A stretch of DNA of 64,000 nucleotides from Gnetum montanum (lineage: Eukaryota; Streptophyta; Gnetopsida; Gnetales; Gnetaceae), in contig MNCI01009062.1 in NCBI GenBank assembly GCA_015680685.1, forward strand, positions 69,997 to 133,996, given 5' to 3'. Made by a program: the position numbers and the translations under genes. Each line of letters starts with the position of its first letter. Positions within the stretch are counted from its first letter, which is position 1. Positions 11,884 through 24,600 of the stretch are shown here, one piece after another. The notes under the pieces are model-generated. The model saw only the letters and a list, made by a program, of their open reading frames with translations, made no database searches and was not told where the DNA came from.

Positions 11884-12900
11884 CTATGAACTCTTTGGAG
11901 GCCATTTTCTTCCTTTTATCAGCTTTCTTACTTTAACATCTCCAGCTTGGAACATGAAAATGGCTTCTTTGCAGTCATAGTTTGGAGACTCCTTTGCTTC
12001 CTTTTCCTTCTTAGAACTTGATCCTTCATCACACTTCATTGGAGGAAAATTTTTTGGCAGGGCTACTAAGTCTATTATCACTGATCTTCCAAACTGTTGG
12101 ATTGGGTATCTACTCCATCTTTTTTGTTGCCTAGAATTCTTCTGAAACTCTTAATCTCATAGATATTTTTGAATTTTTGGAAACCCTGTATGTATCTTTT
12201 AGCAACAATAGACCTTCCATGTTCTAACAGATGTTTATTACCAACTAGAAACTTCACACCCCACTTTAACTTATGAGTCATGAATATAGTATTTGCGAAC
12301 TAAAACATAGCCCTAACACCTATTATAACATTAACAAATATAGGCAACATTCTAACTCCATGAATCTTAATACATAACAATAAAGTAGAAGTTATATGTT
12401 CATCAAATAAAGATAATTCAAAGTTTGTGTGGACTAAACACAAAGCATTAGCATTTAGTATCCCTTTATATTAACATATCTTTGACATTTTCCAAACTAG
12501 GTTTGGGTCATCTTGTATTTCATCCCCAATTATTCTACTATTCAATAGAGTAACTACAAATCCAACATTCAAATCATAATTTGAACTTAGGGCTTACTAG
12601 AATAGTGATATGTCTGATGTGGACATAATGATATCCTTGTTCCTTCCATTTTGAAATTTCTTCTTGAGTAAAAAATGGTAGAAACACTAGATGAATGCTA
12701 GCTTCTTTAAGATTGAGTATGTCTTCTGACTACTTGACAAACGTAGTCCACCTTATTAAAAACATATTTGAAAAATTATACAAGGCCTCTTTGGGAAGTT
12801 ATGGAAATTGCAACTTTTCATCTGATGCTACAATGGACTTTCTGCTCATTATGGCTTCATGAAATGGAATGATTACTTTCTAATCTTTAGTCATTTCTTC
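11884..12900 (-). pseudogene. Movement protein (30K superfamily), endogenous pararetrovirus
   Basis: Short blocks in several frames line up with caulimovirid movement proteins: HYVHIRHITILVSPKFKL (near 12640), then in a shifted frame ANALCLVHTNFELSLFDEH (near 12440), LLLCIKIHG (near 12370) and MTHKLKWGVKFLVGN (12230-12281). The family protein widens plasmodesmata for cell-to-cell spread. At least two frame changes and several stops break it. The last 66 codons (11884-12081), with a Ser/Lys/Glu patch, lie between the movement and coat parts. Confidence 0.75.
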
Positions 12901-12959
12901 TTCTATAGAAGCATTCACATTCTCAAATCTACTTCTTAGCTTAAAAGCTCGATGCATAT

Positions 12960-13555
12960 CCCAATAAATGTCCTCATCATAATCATTATTTCTAACTTCT
13001 TCCTCATCATCATTATTCCAGAAAACATTTTACATTTAGGAGCTGTTCCATGATTTGGTTGATATTTTCTTCAGTATAAGCTAATTTTGAATCTTCAGGC
13101 CAGATTTCATTCTTACCTTTTTCGACTACTTCCATAAGTTTTTCATCTTCCTCCTTAAAAGGACTTTCATCCTCATCTAAGATAGGCCATTCTCCATGCC
13201 ATTCAAGAACTTTGTTTAAATCATACATCAGAAACACATCTTCTTCATTGGTTTCTTCAACCAAGATTCCTTTACCTTTATCTTTACTAAAAGGGTATTC
13301 TTTCTAAGGCAGGAGGAGCACTAAAAGCATGCTTTCACTGATGTATTTAAATAAACTCATCAAGAACATCCTCTTGTTGCAAACATGGATTTGAAGCATA
13401 ATAGGTACACATAAGATGATAACATTGAGAGGTGGTAGCTAACCTTTATTTCTCTAATTTAGCAGCTAGCCCCTTTAATTCTGCAACATACTCCTTCTAA
13501 TAGCTATTGAGCTAATCTATTGAATCGAATGCTAGGATATAATTCATTAATAAAA
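12960..13555 (-). pseudogene. N-terminal coiled-coil/acidic region, endogenous pararetrovirus
   Basis: A minus-strand frame begins near 13555 and includes EYVAELKGLAAKLEK (heptad-like, near 13470). It continues through APPALERIPFSKDKGKGIL into an open acidic stretch at 13013-13264 rich in Glu and Asp (PILDEDESPFKEEDEKL). It leads into the movement protein. The start codon is not recognisable, and I know no specific domain. Confidence 0.5.
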
Positions 13556-13599
13556 AAAAGATAAAAAGATAGGGTAAAAAAGGATAATCTTGTTTAGGA

Positions 13600-13935
13600 T
13601 ACTTGTCGACAAAATATTTGGCTATCTATATGGATATCTTTGTGGAGGTGGCACCATCCCTCATGGTTGTGGTTTACACCATTGTTGCTAATACTACTCA
13701 TGCGATTGAGGCATGACTCCACTTGGATAATATGTGTTTTGTCTATAACTACCTTGTGAATATGATAATTTCTTTAGCATTTGTTTCTTTACAAAATTTG
13801 GATTCAAAGCATAAGTACCTAACTCTTAGGCATAATCTAACAAACTTAGTTTGCATTTCCATACTAAAATAATCACAACCATCATCATTTTCTATTTTAG
13901 ATAGTTAGTCCATAGTAGCAAATTTTCATTTTAGA
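13600..13935 (-). pseudogene. Athila-type gag C-terminal scrap
   Basis: The minus strand encodes ELGTYALNPNFVKKQMLKKL, SYSQGSYRQN and YYPSGVMPQSHE. This corresponds to the post-knuckle linker of element B (43330-43560, KMPRKLPYLKGNYR) and A (4860-5060). No other part of the element is adjacent: the pararetrovirus begins within 50 bp on one side and AT-rich sequence on the other. Confidence 0.6.
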
Positions 13936-14275
13936 TTTAATTTTTTTTTATTCTTTCTTGCTAGTTCTCATGACGTATGTTGATTTAATATATTATTATA
14001 TAATTCTTGATTTTTATTAAATTATCTTGTTGGCTCTATACTTTGGGGTGATTTTAGTCATCTAATTTTAGTTTACACATCAATTAGAAAAAAAAAACAA
14101 ATAGCAACAAAAAGTGTAAGCTTCCTATCCTTGAGTTTTTAAAACAAAAACAAATTAATATTATTGAAAATAAATTAATTGTTATACTTTCACTATGATC
14201 TTTTTTGCTTGAAGTTGGAGCTGAAAAGTGATATCTTTGAAAATATGTATTGAGTTCTAATGGGAACTATTAGTT
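13936..14275. other. AT-rich sequence without recognisable feature
   Basis: Runs of T and A with many stops in all frames; I see nothing else in it. Confidence 0.5.
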
Positions 14276-14465
14276 GGAGTGATGGTAAGGTGCTTCTTTC
14301 TTAAGTTGTAAGACCTAGGTTATCTAAGTTCAAGCTTGGGTGCAACCGCTTGAAAGAGGTTAGGCTTTTACTCATTCACAAACTCTCTCAGGACTTTGCT
14401 TTGCCAAGATGAACTTTGAGCCTTTGGTGATGATCCTTTATTAGGTTCTAACACTCCCTCTCTTA
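14276..14465 (+). mobile_element. SINE-like module type S2
   Basis: Begins with TGATGGTAAGG (A-box-like, 14280-14290) and has AGTTCAAGCTT (B-box-like, 14327-14337). The rest, ending with GATGATCCTTTATTAGG and CTAACACTCC, is shared with 36592-36755 and 62508-62660. No poly(A) tail or target-site duplication is evident. tRNA origin is likely but the boxes are imperfect. Confidence 0.5.
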
Positions 14466-14900
14466 TAAAAAAGAAATTCCATTTGAGAAAAATTTTCCAA
14501 TTAAATTTAGCAATATAATGTGATTTTTCATTTTGTTTATTAGGTAATCTTTAACTATATTAGTTAGGATCATTCACTGTTTGTTCCTACACCATTGCTT
14601 GGCCCTCTTAATGTGAAGAATGAACCATTCTTTTAGAATGGGTGGCAAAAGCATTCATCTCCATAAGTGTTTTTAACCTTTTCATAAATATGTTTAAACT
14701 TCCATAATTTAATCCACTTGTGATGTGGAGCGGAAACAAACAATATGATTAAACAAGTGAAAAAAGGAAATGTATAACCTCCTATAGTGGCATGGCAGAG
14801 CATCCAAATTCTAAACCTAGACTTTTTTGATTTGACCATTGGCACGGGACACCCACCACACAATTTTCAATTCCAAAGAATTCTTTTGACATTCAAAGCT
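14466..14900. other. Unassigned sequence
   Basis: No coding similarity or repeat partner elsewhere in the window. It could be the 3' non-coding/LTR part of the chromovirus whose integrase end lies at 15230-15688, but I cannot show LTR ends. Confidence 0.3.
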
Positions 14901-15688
14901 TCTCTACAGTAGAACGTTAGAGCCCCACACATTTGAAACTAATTTCATTTTCTCATTATCATCAAACTCTTACTATTGTTGCTATCACTGCTACTCCTTT
15001 TTGTCCATTTTACCTAAATTCACAATGTTTCTGCTATTGGTATGCATCACATGCATAAGATTTTTCTTGGAAAATGTTCACAAGTCTCAATGAAATTTCC
15101 CTTAATTGGGTCTATTATGTAAGACATCTTTTTCTGGATTTATCTAAGAAACTTTTTCTACAATTCTAAGTTAGTGTTGCCAAAGCAAGAATGGTGTAGT
15201 CCTTCCTTTAATGCACATTTAACTTCCTTGATATCATTAAGGAAGTTTGACCTATAAGGACATCATTTTTTACTTCAAGACTATCCTCGAAGTTTGAAGC
15301 TAAAACATTGCAATGGCATGAGTCAAATCTTAAACATTAAACACAAAAGAATTAGTCAAATTAATTTCATAAATATTGTCATTAATTTTAGATCTAATCT
15401 TGAATGGATCAATTCTTTTTAACTTGAGCTTGTAGAAATGCACATTTCTCTACCTTTTTTTTTGCTTAAATGAATCCATACATAATTTCTAACTTGGAAT
15501 TTAACTTTCCTCTTACCTTCATTTGCTTTGGGTATCACTTCTTTGACTTTCTTCTCTAAATGAGTCTTTACTTGTTGAAGAAATTACTTCATTTGCTCAA
15601 TAAAATCAATACTTAAAGAGGCATAATCTTCAAATTTCCTCAACTCATTAATAATCTTCAAATAATGCTCTAACGTACCTATAAAAAT
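14900..15688 (-). pseudogene. Ty3/gypsy chromovirus integrase C-terminus, truncated
   Basis: Minus-strand frame: IINELRKFEDYASLSIDFIE, then FLQQVKTHLEKKVKEVIPKA, RKVKFQVRNYVWIHLSK and, after a frameshift near 15440, KLKRIDPFKIRSKINDN and YEINLTNSFVFNV. This is the integrase tail that precedes the 3' end of pol in chromoviruses (the GDxVWVHLRK, GPFKI and NDNAY..DLP blocks). It is a different lineage from the Athila elements. The upstream part of the gene is cut off exactly where the 23-bp array begins (15689). Sequence 14900-15230 is its decayed continuation. Confidence 0.75.
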
Positions 15689-18600
15689 ATTCTTTGAGAT
15701 ACGAGAAAAATTTTTTTTAAGAGACCAAAAAAAGATTTTTGAAAGATACTAGAAAAAAGTTCTTTAAAATACCAGTAAAAGATTGTTTAAAATACTTAAA
15801 AAAAATTTTCTTAGGATGCTAGAAAAAAGGTTTTTCGAGATACCAAAAATCCTTTCTTAAAGATATTACAAAATGGTTCTTTGAGATACTAAAACATGGA
15901 TTTTTGTTACAAGAAAAAGGTTCTTTGAGATACGATTAAAAAAGATTCTTTGAAATACCAGAAAAATGTTCTTTGAGATATTTGCAAAAGATTTTTCAAA
16001 ATATTGGAAAAGGATTCTTTGAGATACTAGAAAAAATGATTTTTACAGATACCAAAAAATGGTTCTTATAGATACCAAAAAATGATTTTCTGAGATTCCA
16101 GAAAAAGGTTCATTGAGAAATCAACAAAAGATTCTTTGAGATACTAAGAAATAAGGTTTTTTAAGATGCTGAAAAAGTGTTCTTTGAGATATCATAACAA
16201 ATGGTTCTTTGAGATACCATAATGAATGGTTCTTCCAGATATTTTATAATAGTTTTAGTGAAATATCAAAAAAACCATAAAATCATTCTTTGAGATACTA
16301 GAAAAAGGTTTTTTTAAGATAATAGAAAAAGTTCCTTTCAAGATACTAGAATATGGGTTTTAAAGATATTTAGAAAATGGTACTTTGAGATATTAGAGAA
16401 AAGGTTTTTTGATATATTAGAAATTTTTTTTAAGATACCAGAAAATGGTTTTTCAAGATATTGGAAAATGGTTTTTCACTACTACAAAAAAATTTTGTGA
16501 TATATTGTTAAAAAGGTACTTTAAAATATTAGAAAATGGTTTTTTGAGATATCAAAAAAAGGTTATTCGAGATACAAAAAAAAGGTTCTTCAAGATATTA
16601 GAAAAAAAAATTCTTTTAGATACTATAGTGAATAATATTTCAAAATACCTAAAAATGATTTTAGTGAAGTATAAAAAAATTAAAAAATAGTTCATTGAGA
16701 TACCAAAAAAAGGTTCTTCAAGATACTAGAAAGTAGTTCTTTAAGATACTAGAAAATAGATTTTCGAAATATTAAAAAATGATTTTTAAAGATACAAGAA
16801 AAAATTTATTTGAGGTATTAGTAAAAGGGTTTTCCAAGATATCAAAGAAATAGTTTTCTTTAAGATACTAGAAAAATATTTTTTTAACATACCAAAAAAA
16901 GAGTTTTCAAGAATAGTAGCAAATAGATCTTCAAGATACTAGAAAATATGGTTCTTCTAAATACTGTATAAAGGTTTTCGAGATACAAGAATAAGGTTCT
17001 ATAACATACTAGAAAAAGGTTTTTAAATATACAAATTTAAGTTTCTTTGAAATACCAGAATTGATTATTTAAAATATAAAAAGAATGTTATTTAAGATAC
17101 TAGAGAATGATTCCTTGATATATTAGAATCGATTCTTCGAGATACCAGAAAAAGGCTCTTCGACATACTAAAAAATGGTTCTTCAAAATATCATAAAAAG
17201 GTTTTTCGAGATATTAGAAAAAGATTCTTTGAGCTACTATAAAAAGATTACTAGAAAAATATTATTTAAGTTGCTAAAAAAATATTTTTTTTGAGATACT
17301 AGCAAACAGTTATTCAACTTACTTGAAGAAGGCTTTTTGAGATATCTAAAACATGGTTCTTTAAGACATAAAAAAAAAGGTTCTTTAAGATACCAGAAAA
17401 TGATTTTTTAAGATACTAAAAAATAATTTTTAATCATAAAAAAAAGATTCTTTGAGATACTATTAAAAAAAGTTCTTCGAGATACTAGAAAAAGATTCTT
17501 TGAGATACCCACAAAAAGTTCTTCAAGATACTAGAAAGAGTCTCTTCGAGATACCAGGAAAAGGATTTTTGCAATATCAATAAAAGATTCTTCAAAAGAC
17601 TAGAAAATGGTTCTTTAAGGTATAAAAAAAAGTTCTTCAAGATACTAGAAAAAATGATTTTTATAGATATCAAAAAAGGTTATTCAAGATATTAGAAAAA
17701 ATGGTTCTCTGAGATACATAAAAAAGATTCTTTGAAATACCATAAAAAGGTTATTCAAAATACTAGAAAAAAGTTCTCTAAGATACTTAAAAAAAGATTT
17801 TTTGAAATACAAGGAAAACATTTTTCAAGATACCACAATGAATGGTCCTTCTAAATATCAAAAATGATTTTAGTGACATACTATTAAACTAGAAAATGAT
17901 TTTTTGAGATTTTAGAAAAAAAAATTTCGAGATACTAGAAAATGATTCTTTAAGGTACCAGAAAATGATTTTTCGAGATAATAAAAAAAGGGTTATTCGA
18001 GATACTATAATAAGAGTTATCTTTAAGAGTTATCGTTCTTTCTAGAGTTATCTTTAATAATGATTTTTTGAAATACTAGAGAAAGGTTATTTGGCATTCT
18101 AAAAAAAGTTCTTATAGATACCTATCTAAGGTTGTTTTAGATACCAGAAATGATTCTTCAAGATACATAAAGAAGATTATTCGAGATACTAGAAAATGAT
18201 TCTTCAAGATACTAGAACTAATTTTTTCAAATATAAGAAAAAAGTTATTCGAGATACTAGAAAATAATTCTTCATTATCAAAAAATGATTCTTTAAGATA
18301 CCATTGAAAAAGGTTCTTGGAAATTACAGAATAAGGTTTTTTAAGATATCAGCAAAAGGTTCTTCGAAATATCAAAATAAAGCTCCTCAAAATACCAAAA
18401 AATTATTTTTTGAGATACTAGAAAAAGATTTTTTAAAATACAAGAAAAAAATTATTTGAGATAACTACAAAATATTCTTTGAGATACTAGAAAAAAGTTA
18501 TTTGAGATACAAGAAAAAGGTTTTTTCAAGATACTTAAAAAAGGTTCTTTCAGATACTAAAAGAAAGTTTTTTTGAGATACCACATTGAATGATGCTTCA

Positions 18601-21600
18601 AAATACCATAAAACACTTTTAGCAAGGTACCAGAAAATCAAGGAATGGTTCTTTAAGATACTATAAAATAGTTATTTGTGATATCAGAAAATAGTCTTTT
18701 GAGATATTGGAAAATGGTTTTTCGAGATACTAGAAAAAATTTATTTTAAGATATTAGAAAATTGATTCTTTAAGATAACAGAAAAATGGTTATTTTTGAG
18801 ATACTAGAAAATGGTTATTTGAAATACTGAAAAAGGTTTTTCAAGAATAACAGTGTATAGTTCTCCGAGATACATTAAAAATGGTTCTTCAAGATAATAG
18901 AAAAAAGTTCTTTGAGATACCAAAAGAAGTTTCTTAGACATACAAGAAACAAGTTCTTAGAGATACCAATTTAAGTTTTTCCAAGATACTAGAACTACTT
19001 CCTTTACATACAAAGAAGAGGTTTCTCGAGATACTCGAGATCAATTATTTAAGATATTAGAAAATATTTTTTTAAGATACTGGAATTATTTTTTGAGATA
19101 CTATAAAAAGGTTATTCGAAATACTAGAAAATAGTTCCTTCAAATATCACAAAATGATTTGTAAAATATTAGAAAAAATAATTTGTCACATATCAGAAAA
19201 ATGATTTCTAACATACTAAAAAAAGTTTTATCCTAAGATATATAAAAAAAAATTCTTTGAGATACCAAGAAAAGCTTTTTCTAGATACTAGAAAATAGTT
19301 ATTTAGGATATCAAAAAAGGTTTTGTTGAGATATTTATAAAAAGATTCTTTGAGATACCAAAAGTAGTTATTTCGAGATACCAGAAAATAATTCTTCAAG
19401 ATACCAGAAATTTTTTTAAAAGATATCTTACAAATGGTTATTTAATATAATAAAAAAAGGTTTTTTGAGATATTAGACAATGGTTTTAGTAAGATACTAG
19501 AAAACTAGAAAATGGTTCTTCTAGATACCAAAGAAATATTTTATGAGATATTATAAAATAATTTTTCGAGATACTGGCATAGGATTCTTTGAGATACCTA
19601 AAAATAGTTCTTCGAGATACTATAAAAAGTTTATTTAAGATATTAGAAAAAAGATTTTCGAGATATTATTTTCAAGATCTTAGAAAAATGGTTCTTCTAA
19701 ATACCAGAAAAAAGTTTTTTGAAAATAACAATAATCAATTTATTATAAAATAAATTTTCAATATATCATAAAATTTTTTTCATGATATTAGAAAAATATT
19801 ATTTAACATATCAGAAAAAGATTCTTAGAGATACTAATATAAGTTTCTTAGAGATACTAGAACTAATTTTTCAAAATACAAGAAGAAGGTTTTTCAAGAT
19901 GTTAGAAAATGGTTATTTAATATACTAGACCTGATTCTTCAAGATACTAGAAAAATGTTTTTTGATATAACAAAAAATGGTTTTTCAAGATCCCAGAAAA
20001 TGGTTGTTCTAAATACTAGAAAAAAGTTTTTCGAGATATCATAAATCAATTTTTTGAGATACTAAAAAATGATTCTTGAAATATTAGCAAAAATTATTTT
20101 TTGAGATATCAAAAAAATGGTTTTAGCAAATATCAAAAAATAAGAAAAGGATTCTTCAAGATACGAGAAAAAAGTTTTCTAAGATACTAGAGAAAGTTTA
20201 TTCAAGATACCACAAAAAGGGTTCTATGAGATATAAAAAAAAAAGTTCTTTAAGATATTAAAAAATATTGTTTGAGAATAATAACAGATGGTTATTTGAG
20301 AAACTAGAGAAATGGTTCTTCGACATTTTAGAAAAAGGTTCTTTGATATACTAGAAAAAGAATTTTAGAAATACCAATCTAAGGATCTCCGAGATACTAG
20401 AACTAATTTTTAGAGATATAGAAAAAGGTTCTCTAACATACTAGAAAATAGTTCTTTGGGATACTTAAAAAAAATTCTTTGTAATATCAAAAAATAATGT
20501 TTTGAGATACCAAAAAATGATCCTTTGAGATACTAGAAAATGATTCTTCAAAATTCTAGAAAATGGTTATTTAAGATCCATAAAATAGTTTTTTTTAAAA
20601 TATTAGAAAAAGGTTTTTTAAGATACCCAAAAAAGATTCTTTAACATACCAGAAAATGATTTTCGAGATATTAACAAAATCGATATTTTGAGATATCAAA
20701 AAATAGTTGTCTGACGAATAAGAAAAGGGTTTTCAAGATATTAGAAAAAAAATTCTTTGACATACTAAAAAATAAAAGATTTTTCAAGATGCTTGAAAAT
20801 GACTCTTTGAGCTATCTAGAAAATGGTTTTTTAAGATAAAAAAAAAAGGTTATTTGAAATATTAGAAAATCATTATTTAAGATATCAAAAAATGGTTTTT
20901 CAAGATACTAGAAAATGGTTTTTCACCATAAGAAAAATGTTTTTTAAGATATCATTAAAAAAGGATCTTCAAGATACTAAAAGAAGGTTTATCAATATAC
21001 TAAGAAAAAATTTTCTAAAGATACTATAAAGAGTTTCTTGGAAATACCAAAAAAAGGTTCTTTGAGATACTAACAAAAACATTTTCGAGATACCAAAAAA
21101 TGGTTATTTGAAATATTAGAAAAAGGTTCTTTGAGATACTAGAAAAAATGGTTCTTATACATACTAGAAAAAGGTTTTTTGAGATACTAGAAAAATAGTT
21201 CTTCGATATATTAACAAAAAGTTCTTCAAGATACTATAAAAAAGATTCTTCAAAATACCTGGAAAAGGTTTTTTGAGATACTAGAAAAAGATATTTCAGG
21301 ATATCATAATGAATAGTTCTTCAAGATACTAGAAAATGGTTTTAGCGAGATATCAGAAAAACCAGAACATGATTTTTTGAGATCTTAGAAAAATATTTAT
21401 TAAGATATTAGAAAATAATTCTTCGAGATACCAGAAAATAATTCTTTTAGAAAATGATTTTTTGAGACACTAGAATAAGGGTTATCTTCGAGATACTAAA
21501 AACAATTTCTTGATATACCAGATAAAGGTATATTAGAAAAAAGCTTATTTGAGATATTAAAAAAAATGGTTATTCAAGATATTAAAAAAAGGTTGTTTAA

Positions 21601-24600
21601 CATAATAGAAAAAAGGTTCCTAGAGATACTTATCTAAGATTGTTCGAGATACCAGAACTGATTTTTTGAGATACATAAAGAAGGATTTTCAAGATACTAT
21701 AGAATGGTTTTTTGAGATAGTAGAATCGATTCTTTGAGATACTAGAAAAAGTTTTTTCGAGATATTAGAAAATAGTTTTTTTCGAGATACTAGAAAATAA
21801 TTATTCATTACCAGAAGAGAGTTTTTTGAGATAGCATTAAAAAAGATTCTTGGATATACAAGAAAATGGTTTTTCAAGATAATAACAAAAGGCTTTTTAA
21901 GATATCAAATAAACGTTACTTGAAATCACTGAAAAGGGTTCCTCAAAATCATTGAAAAGGCTTACTCGAAATAAACGTTACTAGAAAAAGGTTTTTAAGA
22001 TATAAGATAAATGTTATTTAAGATACCTATAAAAGTTTTTTTGAGATACTAGAGCACTCTTCTTCGAGATACTAGAGAATGGTTCTTTGAGATATTAAAA
22101 ATGATTTTTCAAGATATAATAAAAAGGTTCTTTGAGATACCAGTAAAAATGATTTTTAAAGATATTAGAAAAATGATTTGTGAACATACCAAAAAATTCT
22201 TTTTTAAGATACTAAAAAATATTTTTTGGGATATTAGAAAAAGGTTTTTTCAAAATACCAAAAAATAGTTATTCAGAATACCAGAAAACGATTCTTCGAG
22301 ATAGTAGAAAACAATTTTTCAAGATATTGGAACAAGGATTCTTCATGATAGATGAAAAATTGTTATCTTTGAGATACCGAAAAAAGGATTCTTGAGATAC
22401 AAAATGAAGATTTTTTGAAAATAATAGTAAACGTTTCTTCAAGATACAAGAAAAATAATTTTTCAATATACCAGAAAAAGATTTTTTGAGATACCAAAAA
22501 AAAAAATTCTTTGACATAATATAAAAATGTTTTTCGAGATACCAATCTAAGTTTCTTCGAAATACTATAATTGATTTTTCACGACATACTAGAAAAAGAT
22601 ATTTCAACATACTAGAAAATGGTTATTTGAGATATCAAAAAATTAATTCTTTTAGATATTTGAAAAAGGTTTTTTAAGATACCTAAAAAGATTCAACATA
22701 CTAGAAAATGATTTTCAAGATATTAACAAAATCAATTTTTTAAGATATCAAAAGAATAGTTGTCTGACGAATAAGAAAAAGGTTATTCAAGATATTAGAA
22801 AAATATTTTTTGACATACTAATAAAAGGATTTTTCAAGATACTTGAAAAAGATTCTTTGAGCTATCTAGAAAATGATTTTTCAAAATAAAGAAAAAAGGT
22901 TATTTGAGATATTAGAAAACCATTATTCAAGATATCAAAAAATGGTTTTTCAAGATGCTAGAAAATGGTTTTTCAACATAAGAAAAAAGTTTTTTAAGAT
23001 ATCATTAAAAAAGAATATTCAAGATACTAAAAAAGGTTTATCAATATACTAAAAAAAGGTTCTTTAGAATACTAGAAAGAGTTTCTTTAAAGTACCAAAA
23101 AACAGTTCTTTGAGATAGCAACAAAAGATTTTTCGAAAGACCAAAAAATGGTTCTTTGAAGTATTAAAAAAAAGTTCTTTGAGATACTAAAAAAAAAATG
23201 TTGTTATACATACTAGAAAAAGACTTTTCGAGATACTAGAAAAAATGGTTCTTCAATATACCAGCAAAAGGTTTTTCAAGATACTATAAAAAAGATTCTA
23301 CAAGATACTTGAAAAAGATCTTTTGAAATACTAGAAAAAGATTTTTTGAGATATCATAATGAACAGTTTTTCAAGATACTAGAAAACGGTTTTAGCGAGA
23401 TACTAAAAAAAATCAGAAAATGATTTTTTGAGATAAAAAAAAAGGTTTATTAAGATATTAGAAAATAGTTTTTCTAGATACCAGAAAATAATTCTTTGAG
23501 ATACTAGAAAATGGTTTTTCGAGATACTAGAATAAGGGTTAACTTCGATATACAAAAAGAGATTCCTTAAGATACCAGATAAAAGTTTTTGAGAATAATA
23601 GCAAATGCTTTTTTAAGATATTAGAAAAAATGGTTCTTCGAGATACTAGAAAAAGCTTATCTAACATAATAGAAAAAAGGTTCATAAAGATACTTATTTA
23701 AGATTGTTTGAAATACTAAAATCGATTCTTCAAGATACATAAAGAAGGTTTTTCAAGGTACTATAAAATGGTTTTTCGAGATACCAGAAAAATTTTATTT
23801 GAGATACTAGAAAATAGTTTTTTTCGATATACTAGAAAATAATTATTCATTACCAGAAAAGGGTTCTTTAAGATAGCATTAAAAAAGATTCTTGAATATA
23901 CCAAAAAATGGTTTTTCAAGATACTAACAAAAGGTTATACAAGATATCAAAAAACTGTTACTCGAAATATTAGAAAAAGGTTCTTTGTGATACTAGAAAC
24001 AAGTTTTTTAAGTTATAAGAAAAACATTATTTAAGATACCTGTAAAAGTTTCTTTGAGATATAAGAGCAGCCTTCTTTGAGATACTAAAGAATGGTACTT
24101 TGATATACTTAAAATGTGTCTTTGAGATACTAGAAAAAGGTTTTTTTACATACTAGAAAATAGTTCTTCAAGATACCATAGAAAGGTTCTTTGAGATATT
24201 AGCAAAAATGGTTTTTCGAAATATTAGAAAAATGATTTTTTAACATACCAAAAAATTCTTTTTCAAGATAATAAAAAAATATTTTTTGAGATATTAAAAA
24301 AAGGTTTTTTTCAAGATACCAAAAAATAGTTATTCAGGATACCAGAAAATGGTTCTTTGAGATAGTAGAAAATAGTTCTTTAAGATATTGAAAAAATGAT
24401 TCTTCATGATACATGAAAAATGGTTATCTTTGAGATACCAGAAAAAGGATCCTTGAGATACCAATTAAAGATGTTTTGAAAATAACAACAGATGTTTCTT
24501 CAAGATACTAGAAAAATAAGTTTTCAATATGCGAAAAAAATATTTTTTGAGATACAAAAGAAAAACATCTTTGACATAGTATAAAAGTGTTTTTAAAGAT

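Larger units (their letters stand above)
7690..13555 (-). mobile_element. Endogenous pararetrovirus (Caulimoviridae-like), degenerate
   Basis: The minus strand carries, in order, a coiled-coil/acidic N-terminal region, a 30K-type movement protein, a coiled coil, a coat protein with a zinc knuckle, an aspartic protease, reverse transcriptase, RNase H and a tail. This order, with a movement protein and no integrase, is that of plant pararetroviruses, not LTR retrotransposons. No LTR-like flanks are visible. All parts lie on one strand in near-continuous frames, compatible with a single long polyprotein ORF, but stops and frameshifts break it many times. It is flanked by LTR A on the left and an Athila gag scrap on the right. 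The genus cannot be decided here; a Petuvirus- or Florendovirus-like layout is possible. Confidence 0.85.
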
